This document shows, piece by piece, positions 1-10,566 of a stretch of 64,000 nt of DNA (its first letter is position 1; each line of letters opens with the position of its first letter). The notes beneath the pieces are model-generated. The model was not told the origin of the DNA. It did no database searches and was given only the letters and a program-made list of their open reading frames with translations. Both the position numbers and the translations under genes were made by a program. The stretch is taken from contig JAEOAD010000032.1 of the NCBI GenBank assembly GCA_036365145.1, positions 1,348,501-1,412,500 of the forward strand, written 5' to 3'. This DNA is from Orientallactaga sibirica. Lineage: Eukaryota; Chordata; Mammalia; Rodentia; Dipodidae.

Positions 1-1199
1 TTCACATATACATGTAACAGTTATCAGTCATATGAGTGAAACAATTATATCAGTTTAGGACATACTAGAAACATGCTTTTGAAACAATGGTGACACCTAA
101 ATTGGCAAGTGTGAGATAACATGTGCAAGTTCATCTGATTTTCTCTGTTCGTGAGGATGTCCCGTTTACACCTTGGGAGATCGATGCTGTTGGGTGTTCT
201 GGTTTGGTCCTTGGCTGTTTGTCCACTATTTATCCTCCCAATGTTCTGATTAATATTACTCACAAAAGACACTTTCAGGATGCATGTGGATATAGCCTTC
301 TCTTCCAATTTTCTGGCATGGAAGATCTCAGCCTCTATCACCAATATTCTGTCATGTAACTTGTCATCATTAGATGCCAGTAAGACCAAAGCAAACATTT
401 CAATTTATAGCCACTATTATTTACATTCTCAACTCCCTTCCTAAAACATGATTACTGAAAGAATTGTTCCTTCTCATCAGGAGCTTTGGATCCACGGACT
501 CCACCATTTTTCCTTTGAAAATTATCCTCCCGTTTTCATTTCTTTCTTTTAACAGCATAGGCACCATGGGGCATGATTAGTCATTAACTCACTTGTAAAT
601 ACCTACAACTTATTCTGTGTCTTTTTTTTTTTTCCCATTTTTACCTTTTGACAAAGTATCTGCAAGACACTATCTTCACACCTCTACTATGAGCATCTCA
701 GAACTGGGGGAGAATATTGAGGAACTAGAAAGATCCATGTTGGTGAAGGTAGCCACTCAGTTCTCAAGTGGCTAGAATAGTAGAAAGCTATCTATAAAAT
801 TAAACCTTAACTATAACCATACACTTGAGCAAAACCAAGCCTAAACAAACTCTGAAATCAGGATAAATAATAGAAAATCATAGAATCATGGGTTTAGACA
901 GTATGCATTAATTGAAATATAAAATATACAAACTCTAAAATTCTTAGAGAGCAATAATATGCATCCAGAATATTTGCAAATTTAGAATAGATTTGAATGT
1001 ATAATGCACTGGAATTTCTCATGACCTAAAATTAAGTTAAGCAACTACATTTAATTATTGGCAAAATATTTGAATAGATACTTCCTTAAAGGGATGTGGA
1101 TGCTAAGTTTATAACAAGATCTTCAGCACAGACATTATAGAATTTCAAATTAAACGCAGACGAGTTAGATAGGACTCCAAGTAAAATAACTGAATTCAA
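1..1199. other. Unique AT-rich non-coding DNA
   Basis: No recognised repeat, RNA gene or exon. Open frames on both strands here (at most 117 codons) overlap each other, lack any domain I recognise and have no splice or promoter context, so I read them as chance. Confidence 0.6.
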
Positions 1200-1990
1200 A
1201 GATTCACCATACAAAGTTTTGACAAGTATTGGTGGCAAATGAGACCTCTAGAATGCTCATATACTTCTAATGTAAATTATAAACAACTTTAAAAAATTTG
1301 ACAGAGATATATACATATACACCTACTTTATGATCCAGTCATTCCATTCTTAGTTATTTAACTATATCTACTAAAAGCATAATGTCACTGTAAAAACAAA
1401 TGTGTATAAAAATCTTTATTTCTGGGCTGGAGAAGATGGCTTGATGGTTAAGGCATTTGCCTGCAAAGCCAAAGGACCCCGGTTCAATTCCCCAGGACCC
1501 ACATAAGCCAGATGCACAAGGAGGCACTTACATATGGAGTTCATTTGCAGCAGCTAGAGGCCCTGGCGCACCCATCTCTCTCTCAAATAAATATATAAAA
1601 TATGGTTTTATTTTTTAAAAAAACTTTTTTCTAATAACCCCAAACAAAATAAGCCCAGTGTCCATAAACACATCAGTGGATAAACACACTGCAATATAAC
1701 GTAACATCACTCACTACTAAATGAAATGAATGATACAACAATGAGACTGAATTTCAAAATGATTATGCTGAGAGCAATATCAGACAAAGGTACACACTTT
1801 AGAAATCCAATTATGCAGAAAATGTAGAAAACAGAAACTGAGCAGACAGTGTGGATGGAGCTATCTGTGGTGAGGGAAGTGGGATGAGGGAGTTTGAGGA
1901 GCCACAGATATGTTCATTGTTCCTGTGCACAATGCCCAATTACCTCATTAGATAGGTAGGTGGATCAATTTTCAGAGCTGTTTTGACTTT
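1200..1990 (+). mobile_element. Old LINE-1 (L1M-like) 3' fragment
   Basis: The text follows the sense order of an L1 ORF2 3' end and 3' tail: a 'tgatccagtcattcc' block, then 'agcccagtgtccataaacac', then 'caatgagactgaatttc', then a G-rich tail. It is heavily diverged, has many stops, and is split by the B2 at 1424-1600. It looks much older than the SINEs around it. The L1 assignment is from memory of the human/mammalian L1M tail. Confidence 0.65.
1424..1600 (+). mobile_element. B2-type SINE
   Basis: Starts GGGCTGGAGAAGATGG with an A-box-like head, has the B-box-like GGTTCAATTCC, then CCAGATGCACAAGG, and ends in CAAATAAATATATAAA. Inserted into the old L1 fragment. Confidence 0.85.
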
Positions 1991-2341
1991 TTCCTACATC
2001 ATGCACCATAGGTTCTCTTTAAATACGACTGTGTGTTTTCTCATTCTTTCTCCTTTGACAGAGTATTACACAATAATGTTTCACACATACCCTATCCTTT
2101 CCCCCCATGAGGCTTTCTTTATATTTTCAATGTTTGTTCAGGCTGATGCATCAGAAAAAAAAAAATTGAGGTAAATGTAAGAGAAATACCACATTGACCT
2201 CATTCTGAAGAGAGAGCATCATGTGTCTGAAGTAGGTTTGGGTAGGTATTTTAAATTTATAATTATTTAAATTAAAAGAATACAGGCTAGGTCACCAAGA
2301 CCTTGTTGCAGTACATAGCCATCTTTAAAAATGCCATCCTT
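1991..2341. other. Unique non-coding DNA
   Basis: Nothing recognised. The small frame at 1983-2174 has no support. Confidence 0.5.
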
Positions 2342-2471
2342 GGGGCTGGAGAGATGGCTCAGATGCACTTGCCTGCAAAGCCTAACAACTTAGATTCAAT
2401 TTCCCAGTACCCACATAAAGTGGTGCATCTGTCTGGAGTTCTTTTGTAGCGGCTAGAGGTACAAGCACGTC

Positions 2472-2502
<31 letters not shown>

Positions 2503-2554
2503 CCCTCTGTGTGTGCCTGCCTCTATGCTTGCAAATAAAATAAAATAAAATAAA
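2342..2554 (+). mobile_element. B2-type SINE with (TC)n and (AAAAT)n tail
   Basis: GGGGCTGGAGAGATGGCTC head, CCAGTACCCACATAAAG body, a (TC)n run at about 2478-2503 and an AAATAAAAT tail. Flanked by a near-perfect target duplication: ATGCCATCCT just before it and ATGTCATCCT just after. Confidence 0.88.
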
Positions 2555-2563
2555 TGTCATCCT

Positions 2564-3364
2564 TTCTACTCCACATTTGTAAGATCCTAAAATTTCCCAG
2601 CTGATCTGAGAAAAAAAAAATAGTGGCAGCAATCCCTAAGCATCCACTTCATTGGATTGCTGTGAGTTGTTGACTATGTTGAACAAACAAGCATTTGGTA
2701 TGATAACCTACCCCACCCTGCCTCTGACAAGAAGAAGAATTTTGAAGATGATAGCTGATAATATCCATTAAAATAAGACCGAGCAAAAATAATGTTGCTC
2801 CCACTGAACTGAATGATTTCCATGTAAAAATCTATGTGGTATGTTTCTTCTTATTTGGAGCTAGACAGAAGTAGCCTGGGAAATGCGAAAAAAAGAAAAA
2901 TCAATTCTGAGTTTAAATCAAGAGTAAAATTAAAATTCAAGTGGCTGTGTGTGAATTATAGACCCAGGTAGAGTTAAGCTGATGGGCCATCAAGGCTTCT
3001 GTTTCATAGAGTGCTACCGAGGCTCACATGCAACACCTGGCAAGTTGGGATTTTTCATTAGTGTTGGCTGAGATCACAAATACATGGTTTTAAAGCTTAA
3101 GTTTTCTCACATGGACAAAAGTAATGGTATTACTTATTTAGATTGTAGGTATTTTGTCAAATAAACTTTTAAGAATATAGTGTATAGTAATCCATAAATA
3201 AATTTTAGTTATTTTTGCATCAATTCTTGCCCTACTTCAGACTGTAATAGTTTATACAACACGTGATAGCTTCATGATTAGTAAAAGTCTTGAATACATG
3301 AGTAAATATCAGCCTATGCTTTTGAGCATTTTAGCTTTTTTAAAATTTTATTGATTCATTTTTA
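2564..3364. other. Unique AT-rich non-coding DNA
   Basis: Nothing recognised; no long open frame on either strand. Confidence 0.5.
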
Positions 3365-3365
3365 T

Positions 3366-3477
3366 TTTTTTGGTTTTTCAAGGTAGGGTTTCACTCTAGT
3401 CCAGGCTGGCCTTGAACTCATTGTGATCCTTCTGCCTCCTGAGTGCTGAGATTAAAGGCGTTGACACACTATCCAGC
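3366..3477 (-). mobile_element. B1 SINE, internally deleted
   Basis: Reverse complement of B1: a T-rich start, GGTTTTTCAAGGTAGGG, then CAGGCTGGCCTTGAACTCA and GAGTGCTGAGATTAAAGGCG. It is about 40 bp shorter than other copies because the TGACCTGGAATTCACTATG part is missing. Confidence 0.8.
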
Positions 3478-3487
3478 ATAATTTCTC

Positions 3488-4185
3488 AAAGTGTTACTGA
3501 TTCAGTAACTGTCTCATTGCTGGTGCAAAGCTCCCAACCACAAGCAGCTGTTTATTTTGGCTTACAGTCTCAAGGGGAGGCAGCATGATCAGGGATGGAA
3601 ACGTGGCATGGACAAGAGACTGGATATCATCTTTGCCCCAGGCCATGGACTACTTCAGCATGACTCTGAGCCAAACACTGAAAAAGGGAAACTGGTTATA
3701 GCCCATGTGGTAGTTTGAATAGATGTCCCCCAATATATTCAGCGTTTTATTAGTTTGTAGTTTGCATCTGCAGCCACCTGGCTGGAGGCAGTGTCACTGG
3801 GTGGATCTTAAGATGTGGTGGATTTGAGATTTCAATCTAAAGATATGCAAAGTGTGCCTAGCTGGAGTTCCTGAAGTGTACAATGCTGTGTGGCTTTTGG
3901 TTTTCTCTTTTGCCTGGTCCTGTAAGAGTAGGTCAGCTTCTTCTGCACCTATAGAACTTTCCCTGGATCTGTAGCTTTGATAAATATCCCTTCCTCCATA
4001 ACTTTGCCTGGTATGGAAGTTCATCTCAGCGACCCTGAAGCTGTCTGTTAAGCACTCATAAGCCCACTCCCAACAACACGCTTCCTCCAGAAAGGCTCTG
4101 ATTCTCAAATTGCCACCATCTAGGGGCCTAGTATTCAGAACACATGAGTTTGTGGGGAAATCAGCCTTATGGTGGACATTGTAGG
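3488..4185 (-). mobile_element. Rodent MaLR-like LTR, split by another LTR
   Basis: On the minus strand the two pieces (about 3488-3705 and 4056-4185) read as one LTR. It begins near 'AATGTCCACCATAAGG', continues through 'GGGCTTATGAGTGCT', then across the gap to 'ACCAGTTTCC' and 'CAGTGTTTGGCTC'. The insertion at 3706 separates GGTTATAG from CACTCATAAG. No internal retroviral genes are present. The MaLR assignment is from family resemblance. Confidence 0.6.
3706..4055 (+). mobile_element. Solo LTR (TGTGGTAG family) nested in an older LTR
   Basis: Starts TGTGGTAGTTTGAATAGATG and has the diagnostic blocks 'CCCCCAATATATTCAG', 'AAAGATATGCAAAGTG' and 'GGAAGTTCATCTCAG', ending near CTGTCTGTTA. The same blocks recur at 10193, 35702 and 39640. 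It lies inside the opposite-strand LTR, so it is the younger of the two. Flanking short repeats are imperfect. Confidence 0.75.
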
Positions 4186-4194
4186 GCTTGAGTC

Positions 4195-4270
4195 ATCGAG
4201 ATTGAAGTTCAGATTCAAGCTTTGCCATTTTTCAGTGATAGTATTTTGGCAAATCATTCAGCCTTAGGGT
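4195..4270 (+). mobile_element. Possible MIR core fragment
   Basis: 'AAGCTTTGCCATTTTTCAG' followed by 'TTTTGGCAAATCATTCAGCC' resembles the MIR core (the block around 'gccacttactagctg...gggcaagttacttaacc'). Short and diverged. Confidence 0.35.
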
Positions 4271-4300
4271 ATTATTATTATTGTTGTTGTTGTTGTTGTT
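4270..4300 (+). repeat. (ATT)n(GTT)n trinucleotide microsatellite
   Basis: About 30 bp of ATT then TTG units. Confidence 0.9.
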
Positions 4301-4815
4301 CATGGTCCTGTACTTGGCATCCACGTTTCCACAGACTATCAGCATGGTTCTGCAAACACAGAAGCCAGTCAATACATTTTCCTTAAAAAATAATATCGAC
4401 CAAAGTGTACATTCCCAGTTCTTTGCTGACAGTGAGAACCATCACCATGCAATCCCACAACAATGGTCAGGAAAGGACAAGAATGCAATCTCCACTGAGT
4501 AAAAACCAGAGCATCAACCACAAAACCTAGAAGCCAAGGGAGTCATTCCAAGTCACCTGGAACAATGGGGATTTGTTAGTGACACGGTGGGTTCTCCTTT
4601 CCAGAGGAACTCCCCATGCCCACATGAAGAGTCCACGCTGATCTCCCTACCCACCAAGGGAGGTACTTTCTCTGGATCCTACAATCTCTGGAAACAAGTT
4701 GTTTGTTTTTCTATAAACCAAGAGTACTGCCAGGATATTCAATGACCACAAGTTCCTTTAAATGTCCTTCCCATGTAATGACTTTTATCCCTTTTAAAAT
4801 ATATGGTTTTTGTTA
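4301..4815. other. Unique non-coding DNA
   Basis: No recognised repeat or exon. Confidence 0.5.
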
Positions 4816-5001
4816 AAATATTTTACTTATTAGAGAGAAAGAGAGAGAACAGGTGCACCAGGGCCTCTAGTAACTGCAAATGAAATCCAGAGACTTGCTC
4901 CACCTTGTGCATCTAGCTTTATGTCTGTAGTGGGGAATCGAACCTAGGTTCATTTGGCTTTGCAGGTAAATGCCTTAACTGCTAAGCCATCTCTCCAGCC
5001 C
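4816..5001 (-). mobile_element. B2-type SINE
   Basis: Reverse-complement B2: GAGAGAAAGAGAGAG tail side, CACCTTGTGCATCTAGC, GGGGAATCGAACC (the B-box complement) and AAGCCATCTCTCCAGCCC at the end. Confidence 0.88.
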
Positions 5002-5426
5002 TAAAATAATAAGTCTTAACTCTGCAGACACTACACTTAGTGCTAGGGATGAAAGGGAACAAAGAAACAGGTTTAGACCTTCCTGGTGGATTTAATAATT
5101 CACTAGGGCAGATAGCTCATAACGAAACAAACGCAAAAAGAAGTACGAGATGCTGCCTGTAGAGGAGGTATGTAATGCTCCAGAGGCATATTACATGGAA
5201 CATGGGACCCCTACCTTTTCAGAGATGTCAGGGATCATAGATATGAAATGTAAATCAGGAGCCAATTTTAGGCCAAAGGAGTGAGATGGCAGAAGCAAGA
5301 GGAAAATATTTTGTTCAAAGTCTCTGAGGTAAAAGAGATAGTGGCATGAGTGGGAATCTGGACTCTAAGCAGATGAGCAGAGTGGCATGGAGGCAGTGGG
5401 GTCCATGTACAAGGAACATATTATCA
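5002..5426. other. Unique non-coding DNA
   Basis: Nothing recognised. Confidence 0.5.
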
Positions 5427-5441
5427 TCACAGCAGGAAGTT

Positions 5442-5594
5442 TTTTGTTTTTTGTTTTTCAAGGTAGGGTCTCACTCTGACTCAGGCTGACCTGGAATTCA
5501 CTATGTAGTCTCAGGGTGGCCTCGAACTCTCAGTGATCCTCCTACCTCTGCCTCCCAAGTATTAGGATTAAAGGCGTGCGCCACCACGCCCGGT
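5442..5594 (-). mobile_element. Full-length B1 SINE with perfect TSD
   Basis: Reverse-complement B1 from the T-rich A-tail to GCCACCACGCCCGG. Bounded by a perfect 15-bp duplication TCACAGCAGGAAGTT at 5427-5441 and 5595-5609. The intact TSD and low divergence mark it as relatively young. Confidence 0.95.
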
Positions 5595-5609
5595 TCACAG
5601 CAGGAAGTT

Positions 5610-6045
5610 ACTGAGGTTCCTGAGAGAACATGAGTGTGATATGATAATTTACACTGATTTTAACATGGTAATAGAAGCAAAATATTAAATGAGTAAAAGG
5701 GGATATAGATTCCAGAGAGGAAGCTATCATGTCAGCTCAGGTAAGAGATGAGAGATGTTCATACAAAAGTAAAAATCCCTGGATGGAGATTGAAATAGAG
5801 TCGACCATTAGGGTGGAATTCCTAGGAACTAGAATAAATGCTGTTTCTTGAGGTGGAGTGTATTAGAGGATGATCAGTGATCCAACTTGGATGGGAAGAT
5901 AAACTCAGATTGGGGACTCAATACATTTGAACATAAATATCAAAGAAGAAGTGCCAAATTGTCAGATGTAAATGGTTAGAGATGTTCTTCTACTAATAAC
6001 TAGTGTGTTCTCTTTGTAAGATGGTCCCATAAAACATAAAGAACA
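5610..6045. other. Unique non-coding DNA
   Basis: Nothing recognised. Confidence 0.5.
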
Positions 6046-6246
6046 GGGGGTGGGAGAGATGGCTTAGTGATTAAGACACTTGCTGGTGAAGCCTAAGGAT
6101 CCAGGTTTGATTCCCTAGGACCCACATAAGCCAGATGCACAAGGTGACATATGATTTTAGAGTTCATTTGCAGTGGCTAGAGACCCTGACACACACTCTC
6201 AAATAAATAAGAAAAAAAAAAAAAGAAAAAAAAAAAAAAAAAAGGG
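6046..6246 (+). mobile_element. B2-type SINE with long A-rich tail
   Basis: GGGGGTGGGAGAGATGGCTTAG head, CCAGGTTTGATTCCC B-box region, CCAGATGCACAAGG, CAAATAAATAAG and then an interrupted poly(A) to about 6243. Confidence 0.88.
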
Positions 6247-8439
6247 AGAAATGGGAGAAAGACCTCTAATATAGAATTTTGAGTGATTCCAAATTCATAG
6301 AATAGGACAGTATGATTCTGTACAGGAGAGAATTTGAACATTGAACAACTAAGGAGAAGTAGGGGAAAAAGCAACCAAACAGGATAGAATAAAACACAAG
6401 GATGGTTCTTGAATAACAGATGTACCCATTGATTTGGGCACATGGAGGGCACTTAGAAACATGTATCTCTCAGGGAGATCACAAGGGGGGACGTCTAAAA
6501 CTTCCTGTATTTTCACTCTTGGTGACTGCATTGTTCTAGTAATTTTGCGTTTCTGGCTCAGAGGTTGTGGTGGATTCAATACTAATAACTCTCCTAGAGG
6601 AATGCTTGCTGTCTCACACACCATCCTTCACTGGAGAAAGTGTGCTCTTTGTCCCCAGTAACACAGGATCCGTGAGTAATGTGTTGACCAGTAAAACAGT
6701 GATGTCTGCCTGCCTAGACAGCCACTGTTGAGACCCTGATGCATAACACAGCCAGAGGGAATCCTTTCAGAAGGTACAATAGTCTTTATAGTTCTAGAAG
6801 TCTTTTTACAAAAAACAAAACAAACAAACAAACAACAGTTAAGCTAAAGTACATAGAAAAAAATGTTGACAAAAGAAAATCAGAGTTGTCGCTCTATTAT
6901 ACCACTTCCATATTAAATACATACTAGAGCCAAATTCCTGCAGGTTGAACTGAAGAGAAATGTCCTAAAATGTGTCTTTATTTTTCTTCCAGATTTGGGG
7001 TCTGACATTCCATGCCTCATGAGGACATGTCCTTAAAACTATTAATTCTGATTATGTCTCTAAGACAATAAGCTCAGGCTAAATTTATATAATGTGCTAA
7101 TCTGAAAGTAGTGAAGGGTTACACACACACTCACCTATATTCTCAATACATGCAAATCAAACCCAGTGTGTTACCACTACATAACAATTAAGAGGTTGAT
7201 TTCTCTAATAGTTATTCTTCAAGTTAACCTAACAATACCACAGGAGGCCCTGCTTATCCAAATATTCATTATCTGAGTCCTGCACTTGAGTCCACACAAA
7301 GAAGCAAAAGCCGTCATCATAGAACAATATTTACTAGCTAAGCCTCACTTTCTGAGATGGGTCTGTGCCGGCATCTATCATTGCTCATTCCTATTTCCAC
7401 CTCTGATTTCAATTTGTGGAGTCAAGCACGTAATCTGTGCTGGGTCGGTCTCTCCTTGATCGTTTAGACCCCGACTTTTTGTCCGCATTTTAGCAGGATT
7501 AAATTGAAGTGGATTTATTATAGTATTCATTTAGTCTTAGATAAGATCAGCCTCCTGAATTTTGGTCTTAAACATCAACAAGTGCCTGGCATAGATTAAA
7601 ATAATAGGAGCTTACAGGAAACTAACTGCACATGTCAATCTAATCAGAAAAGAGAATGAAAAAGAAAGCTTAAAATGCTTGAAAACTTGGATTTGCATTT
7701 TTTAATTTGAAGATTAAAAAAAGAATAGAGTTACATAGTCTAATAAATGTATTGCAGAATTATTTCAAGATTAAAAATGATTGTATGGGGAAATGCAGGA
7801 ATGTTCTCCAAGTTCACACATGTATTTGTAGGGTGCATACTTGGTAAGAATGTCAAGAAAACAGAATCAGTTAGGCTCTCTGGGCCTTGCAGAGCGAACA
7901 CCTGAGAAGAAGCAAAGGAGCTGTGTAGCCTAGAGGTCAGGAAAGGTGCCATGTTTCAAACCTATCATGTCAGAAGTCCTTTCTTTTTTTCTTCCTGCAG
8001 AATTTATTCTGTGGCTATTGGTAGGTCGTTATGGAAAGATACCATTAAATATAGTCAAAAGGTAAATTAGCCATTTTAAAATATAACATTGTGACTCATA
8101 ACTACAGTGGATCTTATTTCAATGCATATCCTGTAATAGGTTGAACTGTGTTTCCCAAGAGATGTACAGACAATAACTCCAGCACTGTGAATAAGACGTT
8201 ACTAGGTTAGGTTCTGCAATGATTTAAATATTAGCATCTTTCTTCCAAATTTATATGTGTATTAATTCCAAACAAGAGAATATAGGGGTGGCTAAATGAC
8301 AAGAACTCCACTATCCTGTGAGGTCAATGGTTCTTACATCAGCCAGGCAGGAAGGCACCATCTGTGAGGCAAAGAACATTCCTTTACCAACTAGCCAACA
8401 TGCTAACACTATGACTTGGACTTCTCATTCTCCATCATA
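6247..8439. other. Unique non-coding DNA, about 2.2 kb
   Basis: No recognised transposon and no supported exon. Overlapping short frames at 6349-6927 are on both strands and look random. The stretch 7360-7560 is unusually CpG-containing for this window and is listed separately as a conserved-element candidate. Confidence 0.5.
7360..7560. promoter_or_regulatory. Candidate conserved non-coding element
   Basis: Repeat-free, with several retained CpGs (GTGCCGGC, TGGGTCGGTC, TGATCGTTTAG, CCCCGAC, TGTCCGC) in an otherwise CpG-poor AT-rich region, followed by ATTAAATTGAAG and TTATTATAG. This is inference from composition only. Confidence 0.25.
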
Positions 8440-9300
8440 ATTTGAAATAGATTTCTGGGAACATGCCCAGAAATGATATAGCTGAGTCATATCATGTTTC
8501 TGTTTTTAGCTTTTTGAGAAACCTCTACATTGATTTCCATAGTGCCTGTACCAATTTAATCTCCCACCAATAGTGAATAAGGGTTCCATTTTTTTTTCCA
8601 CAATTGCATGAGCATTTGTTAGTTTATTTTTATGCTAGTCATTCTAAAAGTTGTGTGATGAATCTCAAAGTAGTTTTAATTCACATTCCTCTGACAGCTA
8701 AGAATGTTAAATCTTTTTTTTTTTTTTTTTTTTTGGTAATATCTATTGGCCATTTGCATTTCTTCTCTTGAGACCCATCTGGTCATCTCATTCATTTATT
8801 GATTGGCTTTTTTTTTTTTTTTGGTGTTTAATGATTTTATTTCTTCATATGTTCTAGATATCAATCCCCATGTGAGGAATAGCTGGAAAGTTTTTCTCCC
8901 ATTCTGTAAGCTTTCTGTTTACCCTACTAACAGTTTTCTTTGCTCTGTAGAATCTTAAATTTCATGTAGTTCCATGTGTTGATTCTTGGAACTATTCCTG
9001 TTTTCTCGTATATTTATATTTATTTGCATATATAGAGAGAATGAGCACACTAGGGCCTCTTGCCACTGCAAATGAACTCCAGACCCACGTGCCACTTAGT
9101 GCATCTGGCTTTACATGGGTACTGGGGAATTGAACCCAGGCTGTCAGACTTAGCAAACAAGTGCCTTTAACTTCTGAGCCATCTCCCCAGCCCTTTTAGA
9201 ACTATTTCTTATGCTACTAGAGTCCTACTAAGTAAGTTCGTGCTTGTACCTATAACTTCCATTATATTCCCTATGTTTTCCTCCAGTAGCTTCAGTATGC
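8440..9300 (-). mobile_element. LINE-1 ORF2 3' region, inverted 5' segment
   Basis: On the minus strand this reads as L1 ORF2 3' coding sequence, now with stops. Landmarks are 'GGGAGAAAAACTTTCC', 'GGCCAATAGATATTACC' and 'TATGGAAATCAATGTAGAGG', ending near 'CATTTCTGGGCATGTTCCC'. It is interrupted by the B2 at 9002-9194. The continuation of the same element lies in the opposite orientation from about 9300, the arrangement made by twin priming. Confidence 0.75.
9002..9194 (-). mobile_element. B2-type SINE inside LINE-1
   Basis: Reverse-complement B2 ending in AGCCATCTCCCCAGCCC. Flanked by a diverged target duplication, GGAACTATTCCTG before and AGAACTATTTCTTA after, which are parts of the L1. 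Confidence 0.87.
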
Positions 9301-9820
9301 GATTTGATCTAAAGATACTTGCATGTCCCTGTTTATTGCTTTGTTATTCATACTAGCTAAGAAATGCAATCAACCTTGATGCCCATCAGCTGATGACTGG
9401 ATGAGAATATGGCACATACACACAATGGAATTTTACCCAGATATAAAGTAAATTAAAGTTTATAAAAATTTCAGGAAAATAGTAATCTTTTTTTGCTAGT
9501 TCCATCTAAGTGAGGTAACCCAGACTCAGAAAGATGAATGTTGCATGTTATCTCTGATGTGCAGAGCCTACCACTTCACACTGCATATATAAACAAGAGG
9601 GTCCCAGAGAAGGGATAGGACAGCCATGGAGAGGGGTTAGAGGTTATGAGAAGTGAGGGGAAAGACAAAAAAAAAAAATGTAGCTGTAAAGCAGGAAGAA
9701 GTCTAAGGTCGGGGAGGGGCATAGAAGAGAGCAGAGGACAATGGGAAAATACTTAAAGAAACACTATAATGAGTCCTAGTTTTTTGTATGATAATAAAAC
9801 TAAGTAAAACAAATGCATCA
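9300..9820 (+). mobile_element. LINE-1 3' end, sense segment
   Basis: Sense-order L1 blocks: 'CATGTCCCTGTTTATTGC', 'TATTCATACTAGCTAAG', 'GATGCCCATCAGCTGATG', 'ATATGGCACATACACAC', 'AATGGAATTTTACCCAG', then a purine-rich 3' UTR and an AATAAAACTAAGTAAAAC end. It continues the L1 order that the inverted segment leaves off. Confidence 0.8.
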
Positions 9821-9880
9821 TTTCTTTGCTTCATTTTAATTTTGTTTGAGTTATATTTTGCCTCAAGAATTAGAATTCTG

Positions 9881-10087
9881 GGGCTGGAGAGATGGGTCAG
9901 TGGTTAAGGCTCTTGCCTACAAAGCCTAAGGGCTCAAGTTCAATTCCCCAGTACCCATGCAAAGCCAGATGCACAAGGTGGCACATTTGTCTGGAGTTCA
10001 TTTACAGTGGCTAGAGGCCCTGGCTTGCCCATTCTCTTTCTTTCTCTAACTGCCTCTTTCTCAAATAAATAAAATATTGAAAACAAG
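9881..10087 (+). mobile_element. B2-type SINE
   Basis: GGGGCTGGAGAGATGGGTCAG head through CAAATAAATAAAATATTG. Flanked by TAGAATTCTG before and TAGAATTTTG after (9 of 10 bases match). Confidence 0.9.
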
Positions 10088-10192
10088 TAGAATTTTGGCC
10101 AGCTCTGTAAGCTAGGCTTTTAAACAGTTAAAAAAGACAGTTTCTCTTCCTGAGAACAACCCTAGTACATACTAAATATTTATCTTGCCCCC

Positions 10193-10566
10193 TGTGGTAG
10201 TTTGAATATATGTCCCCCAATATATTCAGTGTTTTATTAGTTATAGTTTGCATCTGCAATCACCTTCCTAGAGGCAAGGTCACTGGGGGCCCGGTCTTAA
10301 GGTGTGGTGATGGTTGGAGGTTCCATTGTAAAGATATGCAAAGTGTGCCTAGCGGGAGTTCTTGTAGTGTGCTGGGCTTTTGGCAGTAGTTTTTGCACTG
10401 TGTGCTGTGGTGGCTGGGTGGCTTTGTCTCTCTCTGCTTGGCCCTGTGAAGGCAGGCTGCTTCTCCTGCCTTTATGGAACTTCCCCTGGATTTGTAAGCT
10501 TCAATAAATAATATCCCTTCCTCCATAACTGTGCCGGGTCTGGAAGTTCATCTCAGTGAACCTGAA
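10193..10566 (+). mobile_element. Solo LTR (TGTGGTAG family)
   Basis: TGTGGTAGTTTGAATATATG start with 'CCCCCAATATATTCAG', 'AAAGATATGCAAAGTG' and 'GGAAGTTCATCTCAG'. Contains an AATAAATAATATCCC block near its 3' part that could have served as a polyadenylation signal (inference). Confidence 0.72.
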
